This document shows, one piece after another, positions 1 through 6,556 of a DNA stretch of 18,100 nt. The notes under the pieces were generated by a model. The model was not told where the DNA came from. It saw only the letters and a list, made by a program, of their open reading frames with translations, and did no database searches. The DNA lies in assembly GCA_021159105.1 (NCBI GenBank), contig JAGGSM010000169.1, positions 1 to 18,100 on the forward strand, in the 5' to 3' direction. The stretch's first letter is position 1; every line of letters starts with the position of its first letter. Made by a program: the position numbers and the translations under genes. Source of the DNA: Candidatus Bipolaricaulota bacterium. Lineage in GTDB: Bacteria > Bipolaricaulota > Bipolaricaulia > UBA7950 > UBA9294.

Positions 1-22
1 TCCCACCGCAGATAGTGCGTTT

Positions 23-1048
23 CTAAAGGATCTTCGCCACTCGTACAAGCTGGTTCGTGTACCCCCATTCGTTGTCATAGAAGGTCACAACCTTGACCAA
101 TCGTTTGTCGATAACCTTTGTCTGACTGGGATCAAAGACACTGGCGTGTGTCTCCCCGACGATGTCGCTTGAGACGATCGGGTCGTTCGCTACGTCCAGG
201 ACTCCATTCAATTTCCCATTCGCGTAGTCGCGCATCTTCTCCTCGATGTCCGCAGGCTTAACATCGACCTTGAGGACAGCTGTGAAGTCGGTGACGGAGC
301 CTGTGGGAACGGGGACGCGAAACGCCATCCCATCCATCTTTCCATCGAGGCTGGGTATGACCTTCGTCGTCGCCGTGGCGGCGCCGGTCGTTGTTGGGAC
401 GATGTTCGCCGCTGCCGTGCGCCCGCGGGTGAACTTGCTGTGCGGGGCGTCGACAATCCTCTGGTCGGCAGTGTAGCCATGCACTGTGGACATGAGCGCG
501 TGGACGATTCCGAACTCCTTCTCAAGAACGTATGCCACTGGCGCGAGGGAGTTCGTCGTGCAGGAGGCGGCCGAGATGATCAGGTCGTTTGCTTTGTCGT
601 AGGCATCGTTGTTCACGCCGTAGACGATCTGCGGGATGTCATCGTCCTTCGCCGGCGCCGACAGGAGGACCTTCTTCGCCCCTCCTGCCAGGTGTTTTGA
701 CGCTTTTTCGCGCGTTAGGAACTTCCCTGTCGATTCAATCACGACATCGATCCCAATTTCTCCCCAGGGAAGATCCTTAGGGTCCATCTCACGCAGGATA
801 GGAATCTCATTTCCCGAAACGATGATCCCCTGATCCGTAATGTTCCCATCGCTATCCTTCTTCTCGTAGAACTCAACCTCGCGATCGTATCGATGATAGA
901 CGGAATCGTACTTGAGCAGGTATCGTGCCTGCTCTGCCGAGATGAACGGATCGTTGATCGCCACTATATCAAGATCGCCTTTGCCGTAAGCGATGCGGAA
1001 GAACGCCCGTCCGATGCGGCCAAAGCCGTTGATTGCTACCTTCTTCAT
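23..1048 (-). CDS. gap: Type I glyceraldehyde-3-phosphate dehydrogenase
   Basis: 341 aa, close to the usual family length. It oxidises glyceraldehyde 3-phosphate to 1,3-bisphosphoglycerate in the cytosol. Seen: Rossmann motif INGFGRIGR (6-14); Asp33 in AIND, the residue that favours NAD+ over NADP+; catalytic loop SAASCTTN with nucleophile Cys163; partner His190 in STVHGYT; C-terminal NEWGYTNQLVRV. The catalytic domain reads VPVPTGSVTDF where the common form is VPTxNVSVVDLT, a variant I associate with GAPDHs of less-studied phyla. The ATG overlaps the pdxT stop as ATGA and is preceded by GGAGGACTTGAA, so translation is probably coupled. It is the last gene of a pdxS-pdxT-gap operon. Because PdxS consumes G3P, the linkage may be functional. 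The related erythrose-4-phosphate dehydrogenase activity is an alternative, but it serves the other PLP pathway, so GAPDH is preferred. Confidence 0.95.
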   Translation of the reverse strand: MKKVAINGFGRIGRAFFRIAYGKGDLDIVAINDPFISAEQARYLLKYDSVYHRYDREVEFYEKKDSDGNITDQGIIVSGNEIPILREMDPKDLPWGEIGIDVVIESTGKFLTREKASKHLAGGAKKVLLSAPAKDDDIPQIVYGVNNDAYDKANDLIISAASCTTNSLAPVAYVLEKEFGIVHALMSTVHGYTADQRIVDAPHSKFTRGRTAAANIVPTTTGAATATTKVIPSLDGKMDGMAFRVPVPTGSVTDFTAVLKVDVKPADIEEKMRDYANGKLNGVLDVANDPIVSSDIVGETHASVFDPSQTKVIDKRLVKVVTFYDNEWGYTNQLVRVAKIL

Positions 1049-1629
1049 TTCAAGTCCTCCTGATTTCTCTTTTCCACGATATTGAGGAAATACTCATGTA
1101 TTCGCAAGTCATCCGTCAGCTCCGGGTGAAAGCTCGACACGAGGACGTTCCGTTCCCGGGCCATAACCACGTGCCCTTGATACTCTGCCAGAGCGTCCAC
1201 TCCGTCGCCCAACCTGGTGATGTACGGGGCTCGGATGAACACCGCTGGCACGTCGTCACCGACTCCTTCCACCTTGAGGGTGGTCTCGAAGCTGTGCACC
1301 TGCCGCCCGGAGGCGTTTCGCGCCACCGTGATATCGATCGCTCCCACGTACGGCTCGGCTCGTCCCTCGATCTCGCTAGCGAGAAGGATCATCCCGGCGC
1401 AGGTGCCGAAGAACGGGAATCCGCCCTTTGCCAGTTCGCGCAATCGCTTGAGGAACGTCTCGCCGCCGATTAGGGAGATCGCTGTCGACTCCCCTCCGGG
1501 GAGGATCAGGGCGGATACTTCATCGAGCTGTTCGACTCTCTTTACGATGAGCGTATCAACACCGAGCCGGGACAGGCTACGCACGTGCTCGCGCACTGCC
1601 CCCTGCAGTCCGAGTACACCTATCTTCAT
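1045..1629 (-). CDS. pdxT: PLP synthase glutaminase subunit PdxT
   Basis: 194 aa, normal length. It is a class I glutamine amidotransferase that hydrolyses glutamine and passes ammonia to PdxS in the dodecamer-based PLP synthase (DXP-independent pathway). Seen: N-terminal KIGVLGLQGAVREH, oxyanion-side GGES (45-48), nucleophile Cys77 in FFGTCAGM, and His168 and Glu170 in SSFHPELT, completing the Cys-His-Glu triad. The start ATG directly abuts the pdxS stop (TAG then ATG, no gap); an AGGT inside the end of pdxS is the only weak SD. This argues for translational coupling and fixed stoichiometry with PdxS. Its own stop overlaps the gap start. Confidence 0.97.
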   Translation of the reverse strand: MKIGVLGLQGAVREHVRSLSRLGVDTLIVKRVEQLDEVSALILPGGESTAISLIGGETFLKRLRELAKGGFPFFGTCAGMILLASEIEGRAEPYVGAIDITVARNASGRQVHSFETTLKVEGVGDDVPAVFIRAPYITRLGDGVDALAEYQGHVVMARERNVLVSSFHPELTDDLRIHEYFLNIVEKRNQEDLK

Positions 1630-2508
1630 CTAGCGGACCTGCATCATCTCGTGCGGCGGGATCTCGTCGATCGATATTCCCACCATCGCCTCGCCCAGAC
1701 CCTCGGAAACGCGCGCCACGACCATTGGATCATCGTAGTGGGTGGTCGCCTCAACGATCGCACGGGCCCGCTTCTCCGGGTCGCCCGACTTGAAGACGCC
1801 GCTTCCGACGAAGATCCCGTCGCAGCCAAGCTGCATCATCATCGCAGCGTCGGCCGGCGTGGCGATCCCTCCGGCGGCGAAATTGACTACGGGAAGCCGC
1901 TTAAGCTCACGGATCATGCGCAAGATCTGGTAGGGAGCGCCCATCTCCTTAGCAAGGCTCATCACTTCTTCCTCCGGTGCGGCGATCACCGTGCGGATCT
2001 GTTCGTTCATCAGCCGCATGTGCTTCACCGCCTCGATGACGTTACCCGTCCCCGGCTCGCCCTTGGTGCGGATCATCGCCGCCCCTTCCGCGATCCTGCG
2101 CGCTGCCTCGCCCAGGTTGCGCGCCCCGCAGACAAACGGAACCGTGAAGGCCCACTTGTCGATGTGATACTGAGGGTCGGCGGGGGTGAGGACCTCCGAC
2201 TCGTCGATGTAATCGACCTCCAACGACTCCAGAACCTGCGCCTCGGCAAAGTGCCCGATGCGCACCTTGGCCATCACCGGTATGGAGACTGCGTTCTGGA
2301 TCTCCTTCACCTTGCCCGGATCGGCCATGCGCGCCACGCCGCCCTGGGCGCGGATGTCGGCGGGGACCCTCTCCAGGGCCATCACCGCCACTGCGCCGGC
2401 CGCCTCCGCGATCTTCGCTTGCTCGGCGGTCGTGACATCCATGATCACACCGCCCTTCAACATCTCTGCCAGTCCGCTCTTCACCCGATACGTACCTTTC
2501 TCTGCCAT
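1630..2508 (-). CDS. pdxS: PLP synthase lyase subunit PdxS
   Basis: 292 aa. It builds pyridoxal 5'-phosphate from ribose 5-phosphate, glyceraldehyde 3-phosphate and PdxT-derived ammonia; it is a (beta/alpha)8 barrel that forms dodecamers. Seen: Asp24 in GGVIMDV, the two Schiff-base lysines Lys81 (VMAKVRIGHF) and Lys149 (IRTKGEPGTGN), and the phosphate-binding GGIATPADAA and FVGSGVFKS segments. Start choice: an in-frame GTG at 2517 lies inside the SD (GAGGGGTGA), whereas the ATG at 2508 lies at proper distance from it. This start also gives the Lys81/Lys149 numbering known from Bacillus subtilis PdxS. First gene of the operon, behind the promoter at 2540-2568. Confidence 0.97.
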   Translation of the reverse strand: MAEKGTYRVKSGLAEMLKGGVIMDVTTAEQAKIAEAAGAVAVMALERVPADIRAQGGVARMADPGKVKEIQNAVSIPVMAKVRIGHFAEAQVLESLEVDYIDESEVLTPADPQYHIDKWAFTVPFVCGARNLGEAARRIAEGAAMIRTKGEPGTGNVIEAVKHMRLMNEQIRTVIAAPEEEVMSLAKEMGAPYQILRMIRELKRLPVVNFAAGGIATPADAAMMMQLGCDGIFVGSGVFKSGDPEKRARAIVEATTHYDDPMVVARVSEGLGEAMVGISIDEIPPHEMMQVR

Positions 2509-2513
2509 TGCTC

Positions 2514-2523
2514 TCACCCCTCT
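2514..2523 (-). promoter_or_regulatory. SD that fixes the pdxS start
   Basis: The minus strand reads AGAGGGGTGA here, with the AGGGG core 8 nt from the ATG at 2508. The upstream in-frame GTG is part of this element, so it is unlikely to be the start. Confidence 0.7.
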
Positions 2524-2539
2524 AGTTCGCTACAGCGAG

Positions 2540-2568
2540 ATTATACTCCCATCTTGCCGCCCTCTAAA
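2540..2568 (-). promoter_or_regulatory. Sigma70-type promoter of pdxS-pdxT-gap
   Basis: Minus strand: TTTAGA (2568-2563), a 17-bp spacer, then a consensus TATAAT (2545-2540). The -35 matches TTGACA at 4 of 6. The predicted start point near 2533 leaves a leader of about 25 nt containing the SD. The gene upstream on the same strand (gamma-glutamyltransferase) ends at 2591, so the operon has its own promoter. Confidence 0.75.
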
Positions 2569-2590
2569 GGCATGCACTCGCCGCTGCGGG

Positions 2591-4219
2591 TCAGTAGCCA
2601 CTGGCGCAGCCATCGGTGCGCGACTCCGATCCACCGTGGAGGACACCTCTGTCTTGATCGATCCAGATTCCCTGATAGCCGCCGTACCCGCCCTCCTTAT
2701 AGACCACGTTGTGTCCCCTTGTGCGCAGATCATCCGCCACGTCTTCCCGGATCCCCGGCTCCAGGTAGAGGGTCCCGCCATCCGCCATGACATCGCCGAC
2801 CGGGGTCGAGGAGCCGTCGTGGCGGAAGCGGAACGCGTCCCCCGCCTCCTGCACGTCCATCCCGAAATCGAGCACGTTACACAACACCTGCACCTGTCCC
2901 TGCGGCTGCTGATCGCCCCCCATCACCCCGAAGGAGAAGACGGGGGATCCATCCTTGGTGACGAAGCCAGGGATGATCGTGTGAAACGGCCGCTTGTGCG
3001 GCTCCAGGCTGTTCGCCGCGTTTGGATCGAGGTTGAACAGACAGCCGCGGTTCTGCAGGGCGAACCCGACCCCAGAGGGGACGATCCCCGATCCGAAGCC
3101 GTAGTAGTTGCTCTGAATGAATGAGACAGCGTTCCTCTCACGGTCAACGACCGTGAGGTAGACCGTGTCTCCATTGCGCAGCGCGGCATCCTCCGGCGGG
3201 AACTCACGGGATGCGCGCAGAGGATTGATCCTCTCTCGCTGCCTCGATGTGTACTCGTCAGAGAGGAGCCGATCAAGCGGTGGCACGTAAAAGGCGGGAT
3301 CGGCGTAGGCACGTGCCCGATCCTCGTAGGCGAGCTTCTTCGCCTCAACAAGATGGTGCAGGTAATCGGCTGAATTGTGCCCCATCGAGGCGAGGTCGAA
3401 CCCACCCAGGATCCGCAGCATCTCGAGGACCGCCAAGCCCTGCGTGTTCGGCGGAAGCTCCCACACATCATAGTCGCGATACTTGACACCGATCGGCTCG
3501 ACCCATTCCGACTCGTGATTGGAGAGATCGCGCATCGACAGATACCCGCCGAGGCGCTCGCTTGTGGCGACGATCTTCTCCGCGATCTCTCCCAGGTAGA
3601 AGGCGTCCCGTCCCTCTCTGGCAATCGCGCGCAGGCTACGGGCAAGGTTCGGATTGGAGAACACATCTCCTACTGCGGGCGCCTCCCCACCAGGAAGGAA
3701 GGTCTCGCTGGAGAATGGATCTTGCCGCAGCAGAGCGGCCGCTCTTGCCCAGGCACGAGCGATCCTCGGGCTCACCGGGAACCCATGCTCCGCGTAGCCG
3801 ATCGCTGGAGAGAGGAGTTCAGCGATCCTGAGGTGCCCGAAGCGCTCGTTCAACACGTGCCAGCCGTCGACGCATCCAGGCACACTCCAGGAAAGGACTC
3901 CGCGCAGAGGGATCCGATCGAGATCTCTTTCCACAAAGACATCTCTGTTCAGGGAATAGGGGGAACGCCCGCTACCGTTCAATCCGTACAGGCGCTCAGA
4001 TTTGGCGTCCCAGACGATGGCGAACAGGTCTCCCCCAAGACCACAGCTCATCGGCTCGACCACGCCGAGCGTGGCGTTGACAGCGATCGCCGCATCGATC
4101 GCGTTTCCTCCACGCTTTAGGATATCGATCCCCACCTGTACGGCCAGCGGCTGACTAGTCGCCACCATCCCCTCGGTTGCCAGTACCATCGACCGTCGTC
4201 TGATGTTTGTAGTCTGCAT
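2591..4219 (-). CDS. Gamma-glutamyltransferase family N-terminal nucleophile hydrolase
   Basis: 542 aa proenzyme. The family self-cleaves before a threonine that then attacks gamma-glutamyl amides (glutathione, glutamyl peptides) or, in relatives, acyl side chains of cephalosporins. Seen: GMVATSQPLA and GGNAIDAAIAVN near the N terminus, the glycine-rich EPMSCGLGGDLF (55-66), GSGRSP (82-87; GxGRAP in most members, its Arg binding the donor carboxylate), NGDTVYLTVVD with the predicted nucleophile Thr352, the NxxYGFGSGIVPSGVGF region, and C-terminal GGSESRTDGCASGY. No signal peptide, unlike the periplasmic Escherichia coli enzyme, so it is probably cytosolic, as in the YwrD-like branch. SD GGGAGG sits 5 nt before the ATG. 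Whether it acts on glutathione or another gamma-glutamyl or acyl substrate cannot be read from the sequence. Confidence 0.92.
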   Translation of the reverse strand: MQTTNIRRRSMVLATEGMVATSQPLAVQVGIDILKRGGNAIDAAIAVNATLGVVEPMSCGLGGDLFAIVWDAKSERLYGLNGSGRSPYSLNRDVFVERDLDRIPLRGVLSWSVPGCVDGWHVLNERFGHLRIAELLSPAIGYAEHGFPVSPRIARAWARAAALLRQDPFSSETFLPGGEAPAVGDVFSNPNLARSLRAIAREGRDAFYLGEIAEKIVATSERLGGYLSMRDLSNHESEWVEPIGVKYRDYDVWELPPNTQGLAVLEMLRILGGFDLASMGHNSADYLHHLVEAKKLAYEDRARAYADPAFYVPPLDRLLSDEYTSRQRERINPLRASREFPPEDAALRNGDTVYLTVVDRERNAVSFIQSNYYGFGSGIVPSGVGFALQNRGCLFNLDPNAANSLEPHKRPFHTIIPGFVTKDGSPVFSFGVMGGDQQPQGQVQVLCNVLDFGMDVQEAGDAFRFRHDGSSTPVGDVMADGGTLYLEPGIREDVADDLRTRGHNVVYKEGGYGGYQGIWIDQDRGVLHGGSESRTDGCASGY

Positions 4220-4236
4220 CTTGCCTCCCGTGTTGA

Positions 4237-4265
4237 AGAATATCCGGATAAGGGATGACTTTCTA
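4237..4265 (-). promoter_or_regulatory. Possible promoter of the gamma-glutamyltransferase gene
   Basis: Minus strand: TAGAAA (4265-4260), 17-bp spacer, TATTCT (4242-4237), each 4 of 6 to consensus. It would give a very short leader (about 11 nt) that still holds the SD. Weak, but it is the best candidate in this divergent intergenic space. Confidence 0.3.
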
Positions 4266-4307
4266 GCGGGCCGTCTTCCTTCGGGTTTCCTCGCATGTGA
4301 TGCACGG

Positions 4308-4313
4308 TATAAT
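4308..4313 (+). promoter_or_regulatory. -10 element of the mgtE operon promoter
   Basis: Consensus TATAAT with no convincing -35 (GTTTCC at the 17-bp position). The predicted start near 4320 leaves a leader of about 17 nt, which is too short for an M-box magnesium riboswitch. Confidence 0.5.
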
Positions 4314-4336
4314 GGAGATTAACAAGGGGGTGAGTG

Positions 4337-5638
4337 ATGGAGAAAAAAGTCCTGCTGCGCGATCTGTTGCTCAAGCACCCGGCTGATGTTGCCGAGGTGC
4401 TTTCTCAGCTATCGGATGAGAAGGCAACAGAGCTTCTCCATCGACTCTTTCTGCGTCAAGCCGCTGCAGAGCCGCTCGGCGAGATGGAGCCGGAGGATTC
4501 GGCCGAGCTCCTGAGCGAGATCGATCGCGATGAGGCGATTAAGATCCTCTCGCGGATGGATCCAGACGACGCCGTCGATGTTCTGGACGAGCTTCCAGAC
4601 GACGTGCAAGAGGAGCTCCTCTCGCGCCTCGGAAAGGAAGACGCCCAGGTCTTATCGAACCTACTGACCTACCCTCCGGATACAGCGGGAGGATTGATGT
4701 CACCGGAGGTCGTGGCCCTCCCGCTTGACATGACGGCCCAGGAGGCGATCGACTTCCTGCGCAAGAAGGTGGAGGAAGTCGAGACGATCTACTACGCCTA
4801 CGCGGTCGATGAGGAGGGACACTTACAGGGAGTATTCTCATTGCGGGACATGGCCCTCGCTCAGCCCAATACCAGGCTCTTTAATCTACTAAAGAAAGAC
4901 GCGATCTCCGTTCCGGTGGATGCGGACGCCGAAGACGTGGCACACTTATTCGACAAGTACAACTACTATGCCCTCCCTGTTGTCGATAAGGATCAGAAAC
5001 TGCTCGGAGTCATAACAATCGATGATGTGATCGATGTAATGCGCGAGGAAGCGACCGAGGACATCTACCTGTCTCAGGGCGTTCCGCTGGAGGAGAGGGT
5101 CGATACGCCTTGGTACGAGTCGATAAAATCGAGGATGCCGTGGCTGTACTTCAATCTGTTCACCGCCTTCCTCGCTGCGTCCGTCGTCGGAGCATTCGAA
5201 TCAACCATCGCCAAATTCGCGGTGCTCGCCTTCTTCATGCCGATTATCGCTGGACAGGGCGGAAACGCAGGGATGCAGACCGTGACCATCGTCACCCGCG
5301 GGATCGCGTTGGGTGAGGTCCCCAAGGGCGAGGGATGGCACATCTTGCGGAAGGAGCTCCTCCTCGGCCTGTTGAACGGGTTGGCGATGGGGATCGTTGT
5401 CGGAGCGGTTGGGTTCATATGGAAGCGCACGATATCCCTTGGTTTGGTCGTCTTCCTCGCTATGATGTTCAACATGATCACCGCTGGGATCGTGGGGACG
5501 ATCATCCCCCTCGGACTGAGGGCGATCAGACAGGATCCCGCCCTTGCCTCGTCGATCTTCCTCACTACATTCACCGACACGCTCGGATTCGCCTTCCTGT
5601 TTCTGCTGGCGCGGATCCTGATTCCGGGGGTAAGATGA
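4337..5638 (+). CDS. mgtE: MgtE family magnesium transporter
   Basis: 433 aa, normal for the family; a homodimeric Mg2+ channel of the inner membrane. Seen: acidic, helix-repeat MgtE N domain (about 1-118), a CBS pair (about 119-245, starting TAGGLMSPEVVALP; second CBS includes LLGVITIDDVIDV), a connecting helix, then about five membrane helices (about 268-430). Family signatures are IIAGQGGNAGMQT (303-315) and the aspartate Asp414 in TTFTDTLGF of the last helix, part of the Mg2+ pore. The N and CBS domains act as a cytosolic Mg2+ sensor in characterised members. Start: an in-frame GTG at 4334 lies only 3 nt after GGGGG, so the ATG at 4337 (6 nt after it) is preferred. First gene of a likely operon with the next three. 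Confidence 0.95.
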   Translation: MEKKVLLRDLLLKHPADVAEVLSQLSDEKATELLHRLFLRQAAAEPLGEMEPEDSAELLSEIDRDEAIKILSRMDPDDAVDVLDELPDDVQEELLSRLGKEDAQVLSNLLTYPPDTAGGLMSPEVVALPLDMTAQEAIDFLRKKVEEVETIYYAYAVDEEGHLQGVFSLRDMALAQPNTRLFNLLKKDAISVPVDADAEDVAHLFDKYNYYALPVVDKDQKLLGVITIDDVIDVMREEATEDIYLSQGVPLEERVDTPWYESIKSRMPWLYFNLFTAFLAASVVGAFESTIAKFAVLAFFMPIIAGQGGNAGMQTVTIVTRGIALGEVPKGEGWHILRKELLLGLLNGLAMGIVVGAVGFIWKRTISLGLVVFLAMMFNMITAGIVGTIIPLGLRAIRQDPALASSIFLTTFTDTLGFAFLFLLARILIPGVR

Positions 5639-6174
5639 AAGATACTCTTCCAGTCTGGTCGTACCCGCTTGTCCTCGCCCTATTGGGGCTCGTCATAGCT
5701 GTTGGGAGTCTCTCAACTTCTTTTCAGATAGCGATCTCCGTGGAGACGTTGTTGTTCATCGCCTATCTTATGTTGCGCTCCCGTCGCAACACGTCGCACA
5801 GCCAGGCACTGTCGAATCTGCTTCCCTTGTTCCCAGGGCACTTGCTATTGTTGTTTGCTCTGTCGATCGTTTCCGGGCAAAATACTGGTCTGATAGGATT
5901 GTGGATGCTCATACCGCTGGCTAGTGTGCTCTACGATCTTGTCTCGTTGAGGAAAGGATTGCCAAGATCGAGACAGGTCTCGATCTTGGCGGTGTTATAC
6001 TGTATAATCTGGGCCGATCTTTTTACGCTCCTAGAGCGTGTAGTCGCCTTGGGAAGAGGAATACAAGGCCACGGAGAGATTAAGCTGATCGTTGTGTTCG
6101 GTGTGCTCGCCGTGATATTCTTAACCGCGGGAGTGTATCGACATGTGTATGCGATCAAGAGTAGGAAGGAGTGA
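5635..6174 (+). CDS. Six-helix membrane protein of unknown function
   Basis: 179 aa; no family recognised. About six hydrophobic segments are visible (about 9-27, 33-48, 66-80, 85-103, 115-134, 148-168), separated by short basic loops (RSRRN, LRKGLPRSRQ, ending in IKSRKE). There is no signal peptide cleavage site and no obvious catalytic or metal motif. The ATG overlaps the mgtE stop as ATGA, with GGGGG 4 nt upstream, and its own stop is 6 nt before yajC. Translation is therefore probably coupled on both sides. Linkage to a magnesium channel and to Sec accessory factors gives no firm functional clue. The reading frame contains a perfect 30-bp palindrome at 5961-5990, described separately. Confidence 0.75.
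   Translation: MKDTLPVWSYPLVLALLGLVIAVGSLSTSFQIAISVETLLFIAYLMLRSRRNTSHSQALSNLLPLFPGHLLLLFALSIVSGQNTGLIGLWMLIPLASVLYDLVSLRKGLPRSRQVSILAVLYCIIWADLFTLLERVVALGRGIQGHGEIKLIVVFGVLAVIFLTAGVYRHVYAIKSRKE
5961..5990. repeat. Perfect 14-bp inverted repeat inside a coding region
   Basis: Left arm GCCAAGATCGAGAC, centre AG, right arm GTCTCGATCTTGGC: every position pairs. As RNA it would form a stem of at least 12 bp with a 6-nt loop. It lies within codons 109-119 of the six-helix protein gene. No T-run follows, so it is not a standard intrinsic terminator. A TATAAT begins 13 bp downstream. Confidence 0.9.
6003..6008 (+). promoter_or_regulatory. Possible internal -10 upstream of yajC-secD
   Basis: Consensus TATAAT preceded directly by TG. 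At 17-bp spacing the -35 position (TCGATC) is poor and lies inside the right arm of the 5961-5990 palindrome. If used, it would give yajC-secD a promoter of their own with a leader of about 165 nt. Confidence 0.3.
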
Positions 6175-6180
6175 TAAGGT

Positions 6181-6534
6181 ATGGGAAGAGTAACTGTTTT
6201 TGTCGCGGGATTGATCACGTCTCTGATTGGTTTTTCCGCTTTTGGACAGACATCCACGACAGCGACGGGAGGGAGCTCCGTGATCTCTCTCGTCGTCATT
6301 CTTGCCGTGTTCGGGGCAGTCTTCTACTTCATGTTGATCCGCCCACAGCGAAAGCGCCAGAGCAAGCATAACGAACTGGTATCGGGACTGAAGCGGGGCG
6401 ATAGCGTAGTCACCGCCGGCGGAATCTACGGAGAGATCGACTCGATCAGTGACACATCGATCGTACTGACCCTTGAGGATGGCGGAAAGATCCGGTTGGC
6501 AAAGAGCAGCATCGTCGATAAGCGAACGAAGTAA
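6181..6534 (+). CDS. yajC: Preprotein translocase accessory subunit YajC
   Basis: 117 aa. A small single-span inner-membrane partner of SecDF and SecYEG. Seen: an N-terminal hydrophobic stretch ending in SAFGQT (about 5-23) that could be a signal peptide, a low-complexity linker, then the core membrane helix running into the family signature FYFMLIRPQRKRQSKH. After it comes the small cytosolic beta domain (LKRGDSVVTAGGIYGEI, IRLAKSSI). AAGGAG at 6166-6171 is the SD. It lies directly ahead of secD (22 bp gap), the order typical of bacterial yajC-secD-secF loci. Confidence 0.93.
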   Translation: MGRVTVFVAGLITSLIGFSAFGQTSTTATGGSSVISLVVILAVFGAVFYFMLIRPQRKRQSKHNELVSGLKRGDSVVTAGGIYGEIDSISDTSIVLTLEDGGKIRLAKSSIVDKRTK

Positions 6535-6556
6535 TTACTAGGGAGGGCTTATTGTA

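Noticed and set aside
1585..2790. Long open frame (401 codons) on the plus strand opposite pdxS
   Set aside because: It is antisense to a gene with complete active-site motifs and a promoter, has His/Arg/Pro-rich composition typical of a GC-rich shadow frame, and matches no family.
2258..3124. Plus-strand open frame of 288 codons across the pdxS/gamma-glutamyltransferase junction
   Set aside because: Shadow of two well-supported minus-strand genes; it also reads through the pdxS promoter.
4314..4336. M-box (magnesium) riboswitch upstream of mgtE
   Set aside because: The -10 element lies about 24 bp before the start codon, leaving no room for a riboswitch, and no such fold is visible.
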